This document shows positions 8,287 through 16,636 of a stretch of DNA of 20,787 nt, one piece after another (the stretch's first letter is position 1; the number at the start of each line of letters is the position of its first letter). Origin of the DNA: Flammeovirgaceae bacterium (lineage in GTDB: Bacteria > Bacteroidota > Bacteroidia > Cytophagales > Cyclobacteriaceae). The notes below the pieces were generated by a model. It was not told the origin of the DNA. It saw only the letters and a list, made by a program, of their open reading frames with translations, and searched no databases. A program made the position numbers and the translations under genes. The stretch lies in assembly GCA_016709845.1 (NCBI GenBank), contig JADJMA010000029.1:1-20787 (forward strand), read 5' to 3'.

Positions 8287-9322
8287 ATGCAAAGCAATAA
8301 CAAAATAACGACCTTTTCGCATTTCCTTGTTTGGGTTGTCTTATTCAGTATGCCGTATGTATTGTCCTATGGTCAGCAACAGGATATCAACAGAGTGATT
8401 GCACATTTCTGGATTCCATTGGTGTTTTATGCCGTTATATTTTATTTCAATTATTTTATTTTAATAGACCGGTACTTTTTCACCAAAAAACGCTCCAGTT
8501 CGTCATCATCAATGTGGTCATGATTTCTTTCTTCTTACTCGTAAGAGAACAATTAGAAAGTACTCTTTTCCAGGACATCAGTAGAAATGCACCAGACGGA
8601 AATAATGGATCAGGCCCGCCCTTTAAGATGTTCATTTATGTGCAAATGTTAACGTATCTCGCACCTTTACTTTTTTCCATTGCCATTAAAACCACAAAAC
8701 AATTGATGAAAACAGAAACAGAACGTAAAGAAGCTGCTCATGTTAAGCTACAATCTGAGTTACAGCATTTACATTATCAATTGCAACCACATTTCTTTTT
8801 AATTCTCTCAATAACATTTATTCGTTGGTCGATATTTCACCGGATCAGGCTAAAACTTCCATTCATAGTTTAAGTAAGCTTATGCGCTATATGCTTTATG
8901 AAACAAATATGGAATTAGTGCCGCTTTCAAAAGAAATCAGTTTTATGGAAAAGTATGTCGATTTAATGAAGCTGCGGGTATCCGACAAAACAAAGGTGGT
9001 TTCTAGTTTTCCGTCAGCAGAAACGGGAATTCAAATCGCACCCTTATTATTTATTTCATTAATTGAAAATGCCTTTAAACATGGTGTCTCTGCCAGTAAA
9101 GAGAGCCTTATTAACATTACGTTGACCTGTGATAGAAATGCGGTGTTGTTTACTATTGAAAATAATAATTTTCCTAAAGAGACGGATGATAAAAGTGGTT
9201 CTGGAATTGGACTTCAAAATTTAGAAAAGCGGCTGCAGTTGTTGTATCCAAATAAATTTAACTTTAAAACAATGTTAAGGGACGGCCGCTTTTCAGTTCA
9301 TTTGGAAATAGTAACAACTTAA
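8287..9322 (+). CDS. LytS/YehU-type sensor histidine kinase (His_kinase domain), two frameshifts
   Basis: Membrane sensor kinase partner of the next gene. The N-terminal part has about four hydrophobic segments (FLVWVVLFSMPYVLSY, WIPLVFYAVIFYFNYFI, QFVIINVVMISFFLLV, YVQMLTYLAPLLFSIAI). A coiled coil leads into LHYQLQPHFFFNSLNNIYSL, where the phospho-accepting His is about residue 169. The ATPase part has the N-box LISLIENAFKHGV and the G-box SGSGIGLQNLEKRLQLLYP. A missing A in the A6 run at 8485-8490 and a missing T in the T5 run at 8796-8800 split the frame; the repaired protein is about 346 residues, typical for the family. The stop lies 3 bases before the regulator start, so the pair is co-translated. 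The short extracytoplasmic loops suggest sensing in or at the membrane. Confidence 0.92.
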
Positions 9323-9325
9323 TTT

Positions 9326-10058
9326 ATGGCGAATCTAAAAATTACGTGCGTTATTGTTGACGATGAGCCCATGGCGCTTACACTGGTAGAAGGCTATGTC
9401 AAAAAAACTCCATTCCTAGTACTTAAAAAAATGTAGTAGTGCCATTGAAGCGATGGAATTTTTAAAAGGAGAGCCAGTAGACTTGTTGTTCTTAGATATC
9501 CAGATGCCAGATTTAACGGGTATTGAGTTTTCTAAAATGCTTCCCAAGGATACACGGGTTATTTTCACTACAGCTTTTGATCAGTATGCCTTAGAAGGTT
9601 TTAAGGTAGAAGCTTTGGACTATTTACTAAAGCCTTTTGATTATGCCGAGTTTCTTGCAGCTGCCAATAAAGCGAACACATGGTTTACTCTAGTTAAAGG
9701 AATGCAACAACCGCTGCTTTCTGAAGAAAAGGAATTCCTTTTTGTGAAATCCGAATACAAACAACTTCGTATCCGATTGGCAGATGTGCTCTATTTTGAA
9801 GGCCTGAAAGATTATATTAAAATATGGTTGAAGGATAACCCAAAGCCAGTGCTTACACTTATGAGTTTAAAGTCGTTAGAAGAGGAATTACCAGAAATAA
9901 AATTTATGCGGGTCCATCGCTCTTTCATTGTGTCTTTGGAAAACGTTGAAGTAATAGAGCGTAGTCAGATTATTATTAACAAAAAACGTATTACCGTTTC
10001 AGAGCAATACAAACCAAAATTCTTAGCTTTTATCAATCGAAATTCCTTTACAAAATAA
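9326..10058 (+). CDS. LytTR-family response regulator (one frameshift)
   Basis: Cytoplasmic transcription regulator: a receiver domain plus a LytTR DNA-binding domain. The start at 9326 gives MANLKITCVIVDDEPMALTL with the acidic pair D12/D13; the phospho-acceptor is D57 in LLFLDIQMPDLTG; FTTAFDQYALEGF (switch Thr) and DYLLKPF (conserved Lys) follow. The LytTR domain runs from about residue 135 (FLFVKSEYKQLRIRLADVLY, LTLMSLKSLEEELP, FMRVHRSFIVSLENVEVIER) to the end. One extra A in the A7 run at 9425-9431 makes a false stop; removing it gives LKKCSSAIEAMEFLKG. With the upstream kinase it forms a LytSR-like pair. Its likely targets include the exporter operon it lies in, but no binding site was identified. 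Confidence 0.93.
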
Positions 10059-10082
10059 CTGAAGTTCAAAGGTGTCAGTTAG

Positions 10083-10340
10083 TTAGCGCAGAAAGAGTTA
10101 CATAATGTACTGCGTTATGTTAACATAGCCCGCCCGGCTGACGCCAGTCGGACGGGCTTGGGCATCCGGGCCTGCCTGCACGTAGCCGTTTCGGCAAAGC
10201 CAGGCACGACCTTGAGCGGCTATTAATATAAGGTCAAATTATATAACCTGCCTGCGGCAAGCAGACTCTGCGAGTCAGCCACTTAGCTTAGCAAGAGCTA
10301 TATAATGGCGAGCGTTATGTTAATATAGCCTAGGGTCAGG
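10083..10340. repeat. Compound repeat: insertion carrying type A copy 2 between 19-bp direct repeats
   Basis: The stretch starts with the same ACATAATG-tactg-CGTTATGT hairpin as repeat B copy 1. The 19-mer GCGTTATGTTAACATAGCC (10112-10130) recurs exactly 200 bases later as GCGTTATGTTAATATAGCC (10312-10330). Between them are a strong hairpin (10126-10157, arms AGCCCGcCCGgCTG / CAGTCGGACGGGCT) and a copy of repeat A (10171-10286, 112 of 116 bases identical to 2221-2336). The layout reads as an element inserted into, or duplicated inside, a type B repeat. No transposase is present, so if mobile it would need one in trans. Confidence 0.75.
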
Positions 10341-10491
10341 GTTGGCATTAATAAGTTAACGCTGGCCTTCTTTCCAAAATAAACCATCTTTTATTTCTTT
10401 GGGCACACGAACACTCTTGTGACATTTTTGGCAGGAGGGAGGCAGGTGCGAATGGAAAATGTTTGCGGAAAAGAGTAGAGATATAAAAAAT
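10341..10491. repeat. Dispersed repeat type B, copy 2
   Basis: Gap-free match to 3681-3831 at a constant offset of 6660 bases, with about 6 differences. It contains GGCATTAATAAGTTAAC at its left and ATATAAAAAATT at its right end. The right end abuts the interior of a truncated histidine-kinase copy, so this boundary is a recombination or insertion junction. In direct orientation with copy 1, it brackets the efflux/LytSR operon. Confidence 0.9.
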
Positions 10492-11091
10492 TACGGATTC
10501 GCAACCACATTGCACAAGATCTTCACGATGATATTGGTTCTACGTTGTCGAGTATTAATATGATCAGCAGAATGAATTCGCAAGATGCATTGAATGGAAG
10601 TGCAAGCACTAGTTTCGCGCAAATAGAAGATCACTCCGGTAAAATGCTCAGTCAGATGGTCGATATCATCTGGTCTATTAATCCAGGCAATGATACACTG
10701 GATGAAATTGTTCTGCACATGAAGGAGTTTGCCGCAGATATTCTGGAACCTAAAAATATTGACTATTACTTTCACGAAAGTGGAAATGTAAAAAATCAAA
10801 AGATTGATGCAGGCATTTGAAAAAATCTATTCCTCATTTTTAAGGAAGCATTGAACAATGCAATGAAATATGGTCAGTGTACGGCAATCGGTATTAGGCT
10901 TACATTAACAACTTCGTTACTTACGTTGGATATCGTGGACAATGGAACTGGGTTTTCTTTAAGCGAAGTGAAGCTTGGCAATGGCTTGAATAATATGGAA
11001 GCGCGTACTAAGCTGATGAAAAGGGGTATTGAAAATAGAATCTGCTCAGGGTAAAGGAACGCGCCTTTCCATTTCTGTTCCAGTAGTTTGA
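10492..11091 (+). pseudogene. 5'-truncated duplicate of the TPR histidine kinase catalytic part
   Basis: Begins abruptly at the end of repeat B with LRIRNHIAQDLHDDIGSTLS (HisKA_3 phospho-acceptor box) and continues through QMVDIIWSINPGNDTLDEIV, the N-box EALNNAMKYGQC, VDNGTGFSLSEVKLGNGLNN (G boxes) and MEARTKLMKG, ending GKGTRLSISVPVV at TGA 11089-11091. It parallels 12600-13200 of the complete kinase codon by codon and lacks the sensor, TPR and membrane parts. An in-frame TGA at about 10818 stands where the full copy has CGC, and an extra A near 11020-11024 shifts the end. The 45 bases after the stop also resemble those after the full kinase. It is most likely a dead remnant of a tandem duplication, since a catalytic domain alone with an internal stop is unlikely to work. 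Confidence 0.85.
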
Positions 11092-11134
11092 TCATACAAT
11101 TTTCTAGTAATTTTAAAATACCTACTATCAATAG

Positions 11135-11158
11135 TCTATTCATTTTAAAATGAATAGA
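11135..11158. promoter_or_regulatory. 24-bp perfect AT-rich palindrome upstream of the TPR kinase
   Basis: Arms TCTATTCATTTT and AAAATGAATAGA meet without a spacer, 20 bases ahead of the kinase start. It is followed by TTTGTTG, so it could be either a terminator for the remnant upstream or an operator of the kinase gene. It differs in sequence from the TAGCATGATCATGCTA palindromes nearby. Confidence 0.5.
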
Positions 11159-11178
11159 TTTGTTGTGACCTCGTTCTA

Positions 11179-13200
11179 TTGAAAAAATACACCCTTCCTT
11201 TTCTTCTCATCCTCTTACCCTCATTAACCTTTGCTCAGCAAAGTGGATAAGACAGTCTACTCAATATTGTCAATAAGCACACGCACGACTCGGTTGAGGT
11301 GAGAACACTTTGCTTGCTTGGCTTTGAGGCTGCAAAAAGGGATCCTGTTAAAGCTCAGTTTTATTATCAGGAGGCTATTCAGGTTTCTGAAAAATATGCC
11401 CTTGGTCCCTGGAAAGGGATAGCCTATTTAAGGATGGCATCGCTTTACGGCAGTCAGGGAAAAAATGATAGTGCAAAGGTTTATCTCAATCAAGCTGAAG
11501 ATGTTCTGAATCGTTATCCAAACGACACCGATCTTAGGCTCGACTTCTACAGTAAGGCTGGCGTTTTCAATAGAAATATTGGCCAGTACGATGAGGCATT
11601 AAAATTCTACAATCTGATATCAACTACTGGAGAGTCCGTAACAGGCAAAGAAGTAATGGCCGGTAATTATCTCAATATGGCCAACCTTTATCGTACCCTG
11701 GGAAAATCATCATTAACACAAGAATACCTCTTTAAAGCGTTGGCGCTTTTCGAAGAGATAAAAAATGAAACCGGTATTTCTTTCTGCTACAATGGACTTG
11801 GTAATGAATTTTATAGACAAAAAAAAATACGATAAAGCCGAAGAGTATTTGCTTATGTCCCAGGCACTGAAGGGGAAAAAGCGACAATAAAAGAGCAATT
11901 GTTACAGGGTTAAATGGGCTTGCCAGTTTGTATATGGATTTGAAGGATTACCCAAAAGCTTTAGTGCACGTTAACCGGGCCAACGCCATTGCTGAAGAAC
12001 TTGGTTTAAAAGATCGTCTCTGCGAAGGGCTTATTAATAAAGGTATGATTAGTTTTCAGCAAGGAAATCAACGCGAGGCATTGACCTGTTTTTTAAAAGC
12101 GAAGACATTAGCGGAAGAACTGCAAAACAAAAATTACCAAGCCCATGTGAGTAATGAATTGGGAAGACTATACATCCAGCAATCTGCAAACAAGGAAGCT
12201 CTAACAAGCCTACTTCAAGGTTTGGAACAAGCGAAACAGGCCAATAGTCCTGATGCGGAAGAAGCTGCCCATCATTTGCTTGCCGATCTTTATTACAGCA
12301 CAAATCGTTTTAAAGAAGCATACGATGAATACCTTCTTTATCACGCCTTGTACGATACCTCAGCAAATGCTGCTGTGAAAATGCAGCTTATAGACATGGA
12401 AGGGAAGTATGAAAATCAGCAGAAGGAAACGGAGATTGCCTTGTTGAAAAAGGATCAGCAACTCAAAAGTATTGCGCTTCAGGAAAAGAATACATTTCAA
12501 TTTGCCATATTGGTAACCTTGGCGTTGGTTCTGGTCATCGGTATTTTATCTTTCATCTGGTTTCGTTCCATAAGCAAAGCAAGGCGACAACTTGAAATAG
12601 AACGGATGCGCAACCATATAGCACAAGATCTTCACGATGACATTGGCTCTACGTTGTCGAGTATCAATATGATCAGCAGAATGAATTCACAAAGATCCGT
12701 TGAATGGAAGTACAAGCACCAGTTTCGCACAAATAGAAGATCACTCCGGAAAAATGCTTAGTCAGATGGTGGACATCATCTGGTCTATTAATCCAGGTAA
12801 TGATACTGTGGATGAAATTGTGCTGCACATGAAGGAGTTTGCCGCAGATATTCTGGAGCCTAAAAATATTGACTACTACTTTCACGAAAGTGGAAATTTA
12901 AAAAATCAAAAGATTGATGCTACCATACGCAAAAATCTATATCTGATATTCAAGGAAGCATTGAACAATGCGATGAAATATAGTCAGTGTACGACAATCG
13001 ATATTACCCTTACGTTATCATCTTCTCAACTAACGTTGGATATCGTGGATAACGGAACGGGCTTTTCCAGGTGCGAAGTGAAACCAGGAAATGGCTTGAA
13101 TAATATGGAAGCTCGTGCTAAACTAATGAAGGGTAAATTAAATTTTGAGACTAATCCGGGTGAAGGAACGCGCCTCTCAGTGGCTGTTCAAATAGCATGA
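11179..13200 (+). CDS. TPR-containing sensor histidine kinase (HisKA_3 / NarL-partner type), frameshifted
   Basis: Two-component kinase for the next gene. A TTG start at 11179 gives the signal peptide MKKYTLPFLLILLPSLTFAQ; an ATG hidden by one extra T is an alternative. A periplasmic part of about six TPR-like repeats follows (AKRDPVKAQFYYQEAIQVSE, GNYLNMANLYRTLGKSS, YMDLKDYPKALVHVNRANAI, GMISFQQGNQREALTCFLKA), then a coiled coil (ENQQKETEIALLKKDQQ), one membrane helix (FAILVTLALVLVIGILSFIW), the phospho-acceptor box MRNHIAQDLHDDIGSTLSSI, and an HATPase with NNAMKYSQC, DNGTGF and GNGLNNMEARA. Lesions: TAA at about 11250 (explained by two compensating indels giving QQVDKDSLLN), extra A at 11819-11827, extra G at 11872-11875, extra A at 12691-12693. 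The reconstruction is about 670 residues, normal for this Bacteroidota architecture. TPR sensors probably read protein or peptide partners. Confidence 0.9.
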
Positions 13201-13211
13201 TCATGCTATTT
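13190..13211. promoter_or_regulatory. 22-bp perfect palindrome (TAGCATGATCATGCTA core), site 1
   Basis: Symmetric around 13200/13201, overlapping the kinase stop codon and 40 bases before the regulator ATG. The right edge runs into TATTTTCT, close to the Bacteroidota -7 box TAnnTTTG. The same core recurs before the lipoprotein and the TonB receptor, and a degraded form (TAGTTTGATCATACAA) follows the kinase remnant at 11084-11099. Candidate binding site for the neighbouring NarL-type regulator; a hairpin terminator is the alternative. Confidence 0.6.
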
Positions 13212-13251
13212 TCTGCCATTTTTAAAATACCTTCTTTTACTTTTTTATAAT

Positions 13252-13884
13252 ATGAATGTATCGATTCTCATTTTTGAAGACAACGATCAACTGCGCAGTA
13301 GCACAGTGACGCTACTAAAATCAATTGAAGGGTTTGATGTTGTAGGTGCGTTTCCGAATGTTTTGGAAGCTAACGCGATCGTGAAAAAATTAAATCCAGT
13401 TGTCATTTTAATGGACATATCAATGCCCGGTAAAACAGGCACCGATGCTGTTAAAGAAATACGAAAGGTCAATGCAGGTGTTCACATTATTATGCTTACC
13501 ATCTTCGATAATGACCAACATGTATTTGAAGCTATTTGTGCCGGAGCCTCCGGGTATTTGTTAAAGCAACACCTTGGCGAAAGACTCGTGTCCTCCATAC
13601 TTGAAGTTTTGAATGGGGGAGCCCCATGTCACCCAGTATCGCGAAACTGGTTATGCAGTCGATGCAAATAAATTCCAAACCCAAAACCGACATCTATCAA
13701 CTCACTGTACGCAGAAAAGAAATCCTTTCATCTCTATCGGAGGGGAACAGTTATAAAATCATCGCATTCAAATTAGATTCAAATTGATACGGTGCGTAGC
13801 CACATCCGGCACATCTATGAAAAGTTACAGGTTCATTCGCAAACTGAAGCTGTGGCTAAAGCTATTCAAGAAAAATTAGTTTAG
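13252..13884 (+). CDS. NarL/LuxR-type response regulator (two frameshifts)
   Basis: DNA-binding partner of the TPR kinase. The receiver domain has the acidic pair E9/D10 (LIFEDNDQL), phospho-acceptor D55 (VILMDISMPGKTG), switch Thr in IIMLTIFDND and Lys in GYLLKQ. Restoring one C in the CCCC run at 13622-13625 gives NGGAPMSPSIAKLVMQSMQ and a linker. The LuxR helix-turn-helix then reads LTVRRKEILSSLSEGNSYKI, IDTVRSHIRHIYEKLQVHSQ and TEAVAKAIQEKLV, ending at TAG 13882-13884; a second indel lies near 13774-13790. The repaired length is about 210 residues, as expected. It is likely phosphorylated by the upstream kinase and likely binds the palindromes at 13190, 13942 and 15733. Confidence 0.92.
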
Positions 13885-13941
13885 TTAGATAAGTCTGACC
13901 TTTCACTAAGGTTAATATCAGGACACTCACCCGGAGGTTCG

Positions 13942-13957
13942 TAGCATGATCATGCTA
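13942..13957. promoter_or_regulatory. 16-bp perfect palindrome TAGCATGATCATGCTA, site 2
   Basis: Lies 58 bases after the regulator stop and 61 bases before the lipoprotein start. It is followed directly by TTTTTTTG, which can be read either as a -7-like box (TATTTTTTTG) or as a terminator T-tract. The same sequence at sites 1 and 3, and the similar distance to the downstream start at site 3, favour an operator/promoter role, but a terminator role is possible here. Confidence 0.6.
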
Positions 13958-14018
13958 TTTTTTTGTGGTTGTAGGAATACCATCCTTTGCGAAACTAAAA
14001 TCATAAAACATTAAAACA

Positions 14019-15545
14019 ATGAGCAAAAGATCCACGGTCGTTCAAATAATCGCTTCAGCTATCCTATTAGTTGCAAGTCTGTTGATGGTAAACTCTTGTA
14101 AAGACGAAGAAGTTAGTCCAGGTACAACTTCTAAAGAAATCGATAAAACCGGTGGTCTACTCACTGGAACTGATGGTGTGGTAAACCTTAACCTTCCTGA
14201 AGGTGCATTAGGTGCTAATACAACCATTTCTATAGAAGCATCTTCCGATGCGGGTCCAGCAAATGGAATTGGTAAGGTGTATAAATTATCCCCTGATGGA
14301 ACTCAATTTGCAAAGCCGGTTAAGCTTTCATTTAAATATAGCGATGATGATGCTTTAGCTAAATCTCCCTCAGCCATGGCCATCGCTTTTAAAAAACCAG
14401 ATAATACCTGGCAAATAATGCCAACATTAGATTTGGATGTGGTAACACACACGGTAACCACTGAAACTACTCATTTTAGTGAATGGACTTTATTAGAAAT
14501 TCCAACGATATCCAGTTTTGCGCCCACCTCAGGCATTGTTGGTACACAGGTAACAATCACTGGTATTAATTTTAGTGCAACACCAGCAGATAACAAAGTA
14601 TTAATGAATGGCAAACAGGCAACAGTAATTTCATCATCCACCACGCAGATTGTATTTACTGTACCGGTTGGCGCTGCGACAGGTTCTATTGTAGTACAAA
14701 CAAAGTTTGGAAATTTGGACTACACGCTGTTATCAACAAATTTCACAGTTGATTCGAGTGAGCCTGAAATAATAAGTTTTAGTCCGGCCAGTGGAGTTGT
14801 CGGAGCAACCGTAACAATCTCTGGTATTAATTTCAGTGCAATCCCTTCTGAAAATTCAGTGAAATTCAGTGGGTTTCCAGCGACTGTAACATCATCTTCT
14901 ACAACACAGCTTGTAGTGATTGTTCCAGGAGCAACAACAGGAAAATTTGTGGTAACGACTACATATAACGATTTATTCTGGACGGCAATGCCAGCAACTG
15001 ATTTTGTTGTAGAAACCAATGAGCCAACCATTACAGGCTTTACACCAACCAGCGGTGTGGTGGGCACAACGTTAACCATCAATGGCAAAAATTTTAGCGC
15101 AATCCCTTCTGAAAATTCAGTGAAGTTCAGTGGCTTTCCAGCGACTGTAACATCATCTTCTACAACACAGCTTGTAGTGATTGTTCCAGGAGGAGCAACA
15201 ACAGGAAAATTTTTAGTAACGACTACGTACAACGATCTATTTTGGACGGCAATGCCAGTAACTGATTTTGTTGTAGAAACCAATGAGCCAGCCATTACAG
15301 GATTTTCTCCTACAACGGGTCCTGTTGGCACAACAGTGACAATCACCGGCAAGAATTTTAGCGCGACACCTTCTGATAACAAAGTGACGATGGATGGTCA
15401 TCCTGCAACGGTTACATCATCATCCACTACGCAGATTGTATTTACAGTACCGGCTGGGGTTACAGCCGGTAGCATTTTTGTACAAACTATGTACAATCAA
15501 CTTAATTGGACTGTAGTTGCTGCTTCAAACTTTGTTGTGAACTAG
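14019..15545 (+). CDS. Lipoprotein with a ZU5-like domain and four IPT/TIG repeats
   Basis: Surface or periplasmic lipoprotein of 508 residues, intact. The N-terminal signal ends in MVNSC, with the lipid-accepting Cys about residue 27, followed by KDEE. Residues about 40-160 form a ZU5-like beta domain (GGLLTGTDGVVNLNLPEGAL, HFSEWTLLE). Four IPT/TIG immunoglobulin-like repeats follow, each starting like ISSFAPTSGIVGTQVTITGI and carrying NFSA, (F/V)(T/V)VP and a closing (N/D)F(T/V)V: about 162-246, 249-333, 334-419 and 420-508. Repeats 2 and 3 are nearly identical even in DNA. IPT/TIG lipoproteins of Bacteroidota often bind polysaccharides or act in adhesion; the substrate here is unknown. The palindrome at 13942 and the two-component genes upstream suggest regulated expression together with the TonB receptor downstream. 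Confidence 0.9.
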   Translation: MSKRSTVVQIIASAILLVASLLMVNSCKDEEVSPGTTSKEIDKTGGLLTGTDGVVNLNLPEGALGANTTISIEASSDAGPANGIGKVYKLSPDGTQFAKPVKLSFKYSDDDALAKSPSAMAIAFKKPDNTWQIMPTLDLDVVTHTVTTETTHFSEWTLLEIPTISSFAPTSGIVGTQVTITGINFSATPADNKVLMNGKQATVISSSTTQIVFTVPVGAATGSIVVQTKFGNLDYTLLSTNFTVDSSEPEIISFSPASGVVGATVTISGINFSAIPSENSVKFSGFPATVTSSSTTQLVVIVPGATTGKFVVTTTYNDLFWTAMPATDFVVETNEPTITGFTPTSGVVGTTLTINGKNFSAIPSENSVKFSGFPATVTSSSTTQLVVIVPGGATTGKFLVTTTYNDLFWTAMPVTDFVVETNEPAITGFSPTTGPVGTTVTITGKNFSATPSDNKVTMDGHPATVTSSSTTQIVFTVPAGVTAGSIFVQTMYNQLNWTVVAASNFVVN

Positions 15546-15572
15546 CAAAAATTATTGTAGGTGTGAGCGCAG

Positions 15573-15609
15573 CCCGGAAGCCTGGTAAGAAATTATCAGG
15601 CTTTACGGG
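15573..15609 (+). terminator. Possible hairpin after the lipoprotein gene
   Basis: Arms CCCGgAAGCCTG and CAGGCTTtaCGGG enclose a 12-base loop, 28 bases after the lipoprotein stop. The stem is strong but no T-run follows, so it may be a weak terminator or an RNA-stabilising hairpin. Confidence 0.4.
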
Positions 15610-15732
15610 TTGAGGCTTTGCGATAAGATTCCAAGTATAAAATGTTGATACCATTAGGAGCCGTCAATACAATAAATGAAGAAGTTCCCAAAAGAAGTCA
15701 ATGACCCTCTATTCCATCATAAAGATCATTTT

Positions 15733-15752
15733 AGTAGCATGATCATGCTACT
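15733..15752. promoter_or_regulatory. 20-bp perfect palindrome AGTAGCATGATCATGCTACT, site 3
   Basis: Same TAGCATGATCATGCTA core as sites 1 and 2. It lies 188 bases after the lipoprotein stop but 61 bases before the TonB-receptor start, so its position follows the downstream gene rather than the upstream stop. Its right edge continues as TACTTTTA, close to TAnnTTTG. This is the best single argument that the palindrome is an operator. Confidence 0.6.
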
Positions 15753-15813
15753 TTTAAAACATGGCAAGCGTTAACCGTTGCGCTAACTACTAAAACACAA
15801 CAAACATTTAAAT

Positions 15814-16587
15814 ATGAAAACCCTCACCACATTGAAGCTACTTTTACTTTAGTACTCCCGTTAATGGAGACCCTGGCACAAGCCCTACGCAAACTATCCG
15901 TGGTGTTGTGGTAGACAAAGACGCTCAATTTGGGATCATAGGTCAAACGTCATTATTATCGGCACAGATCCACTGATCGGTGCTTCCAATGATGTGGATG
16001 GAAATTTTAGAATCGAAAATGTGCCGATCGGCCGACAAAGCATTAAGGTCTCTTATATGGGATATGAAGATTCCTTCGTATCAGAAATTCAGGTTGGTTC
16101 CGGAAAGGAAATCGTACTGAATATCCAACTTAAAGAGATAGCAAACCAACTGAATGATGTTATCGTAGTAGCTAAGCCTCTTAAAGATCAACCTTTAAAT
16201 TCAATGGCAACGGTTAGTGCGCGGTCTTTCACTGTCGAAGAGGCATCGCGTTATGCGGGAAGCTTTTCAGATCCAGGTCGCATGGCTTCTGCTTTTGCAG
16301 GTGTTGTTTCCAATAATAGTTTCACTAACGAAATTAAGATTCGTGGAAATTCACCGACCGGACTTCTTCGGCGATTGGAAGGTGTTGAAATACCAACGCC
16401 AAATCATTTGTCAGGATACACACGCAATGGGGGAGTGGTTACGGTGCTCAGTCCGAATGCAATGAACAATTCAGATTTCATGACGGGTGCTTTTCCTTAC
16501 ATCAGTTACGATCAAAGAAAAGATGATATTGTGAAGAATTACCAGTTCGGCATACTGCCTAACATATTGTATCGGATTGTGTTTTAA
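15814..16587 (+). pseudogene. TonB-dependent receptor with the beta-barrel deleted
   Basis: Outer-membrane receptor, now only about 258 residues instead of the usual 800 or more. The signal MKTLTTLKLLLL and TQTIRGVVVDKD open a CarboxypepD_reg-like domain (GANVIIIGTDPLIGASNDVD, VSYMGYEDSFVSEIQVGSGK). A plug domain follows (FTVEEASRYAGSFSDPGRMA, EIKIRGNSPTGLLRRLEGVE, NHLSGYTRNGGVVTVLSPNA, NSDFMTGAFP). Directly after GAFP, where AEYGNALSG is usual, the protein reads YISYDQRKDDIVKNYQFGIL and ends LPNILYRIVF, which is a typical last barrel strand. So the barrel was removed in frame, presumably by deletion or an assembly collapse. Three missing bases near 15848, 15884 and 15943 also break the first 60 codons and are probably sequence errors. 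Without a barrel it cannot act as a receptor. Confidence 0.8.
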
Positions 16588-16636
16588 ACTTGCCTTTTAG
16601 AAAACAATAAAAACTACAACATAAAATTAGTATAAT

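Noticed and set aside
4273..9431. Programmed ribosomal frameshifting at A-runs in the efflux and LytSR genes
   Set aside because: Shifts go in both directions, occur in many unrelated genes and lack consistent slippery sites or downstream structures; sequence error explains them better.
10083..10340. GCGTTATGTTAA repeats as attC sites of a chromosomal integron
   Set aside because: The core does not fit GTTRRRY/RYYYAAC well, the enclosed operon is far larger than a cassette and no integron integrase is present.
14720..15382. 220-residue minus-strand frame opposite the IPT/TIG repeats
   Set aside because: Antisense shadow; its length reflects the repetitive composition of the lipoprotein gene.
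15676..15774. Small 32-residue frame (MKKFPKEVNDPLFHH...) overlapping palindrome site 3
   Set aside because: Too short to defend, no known motif, and its second half is simply the palindrome translated.
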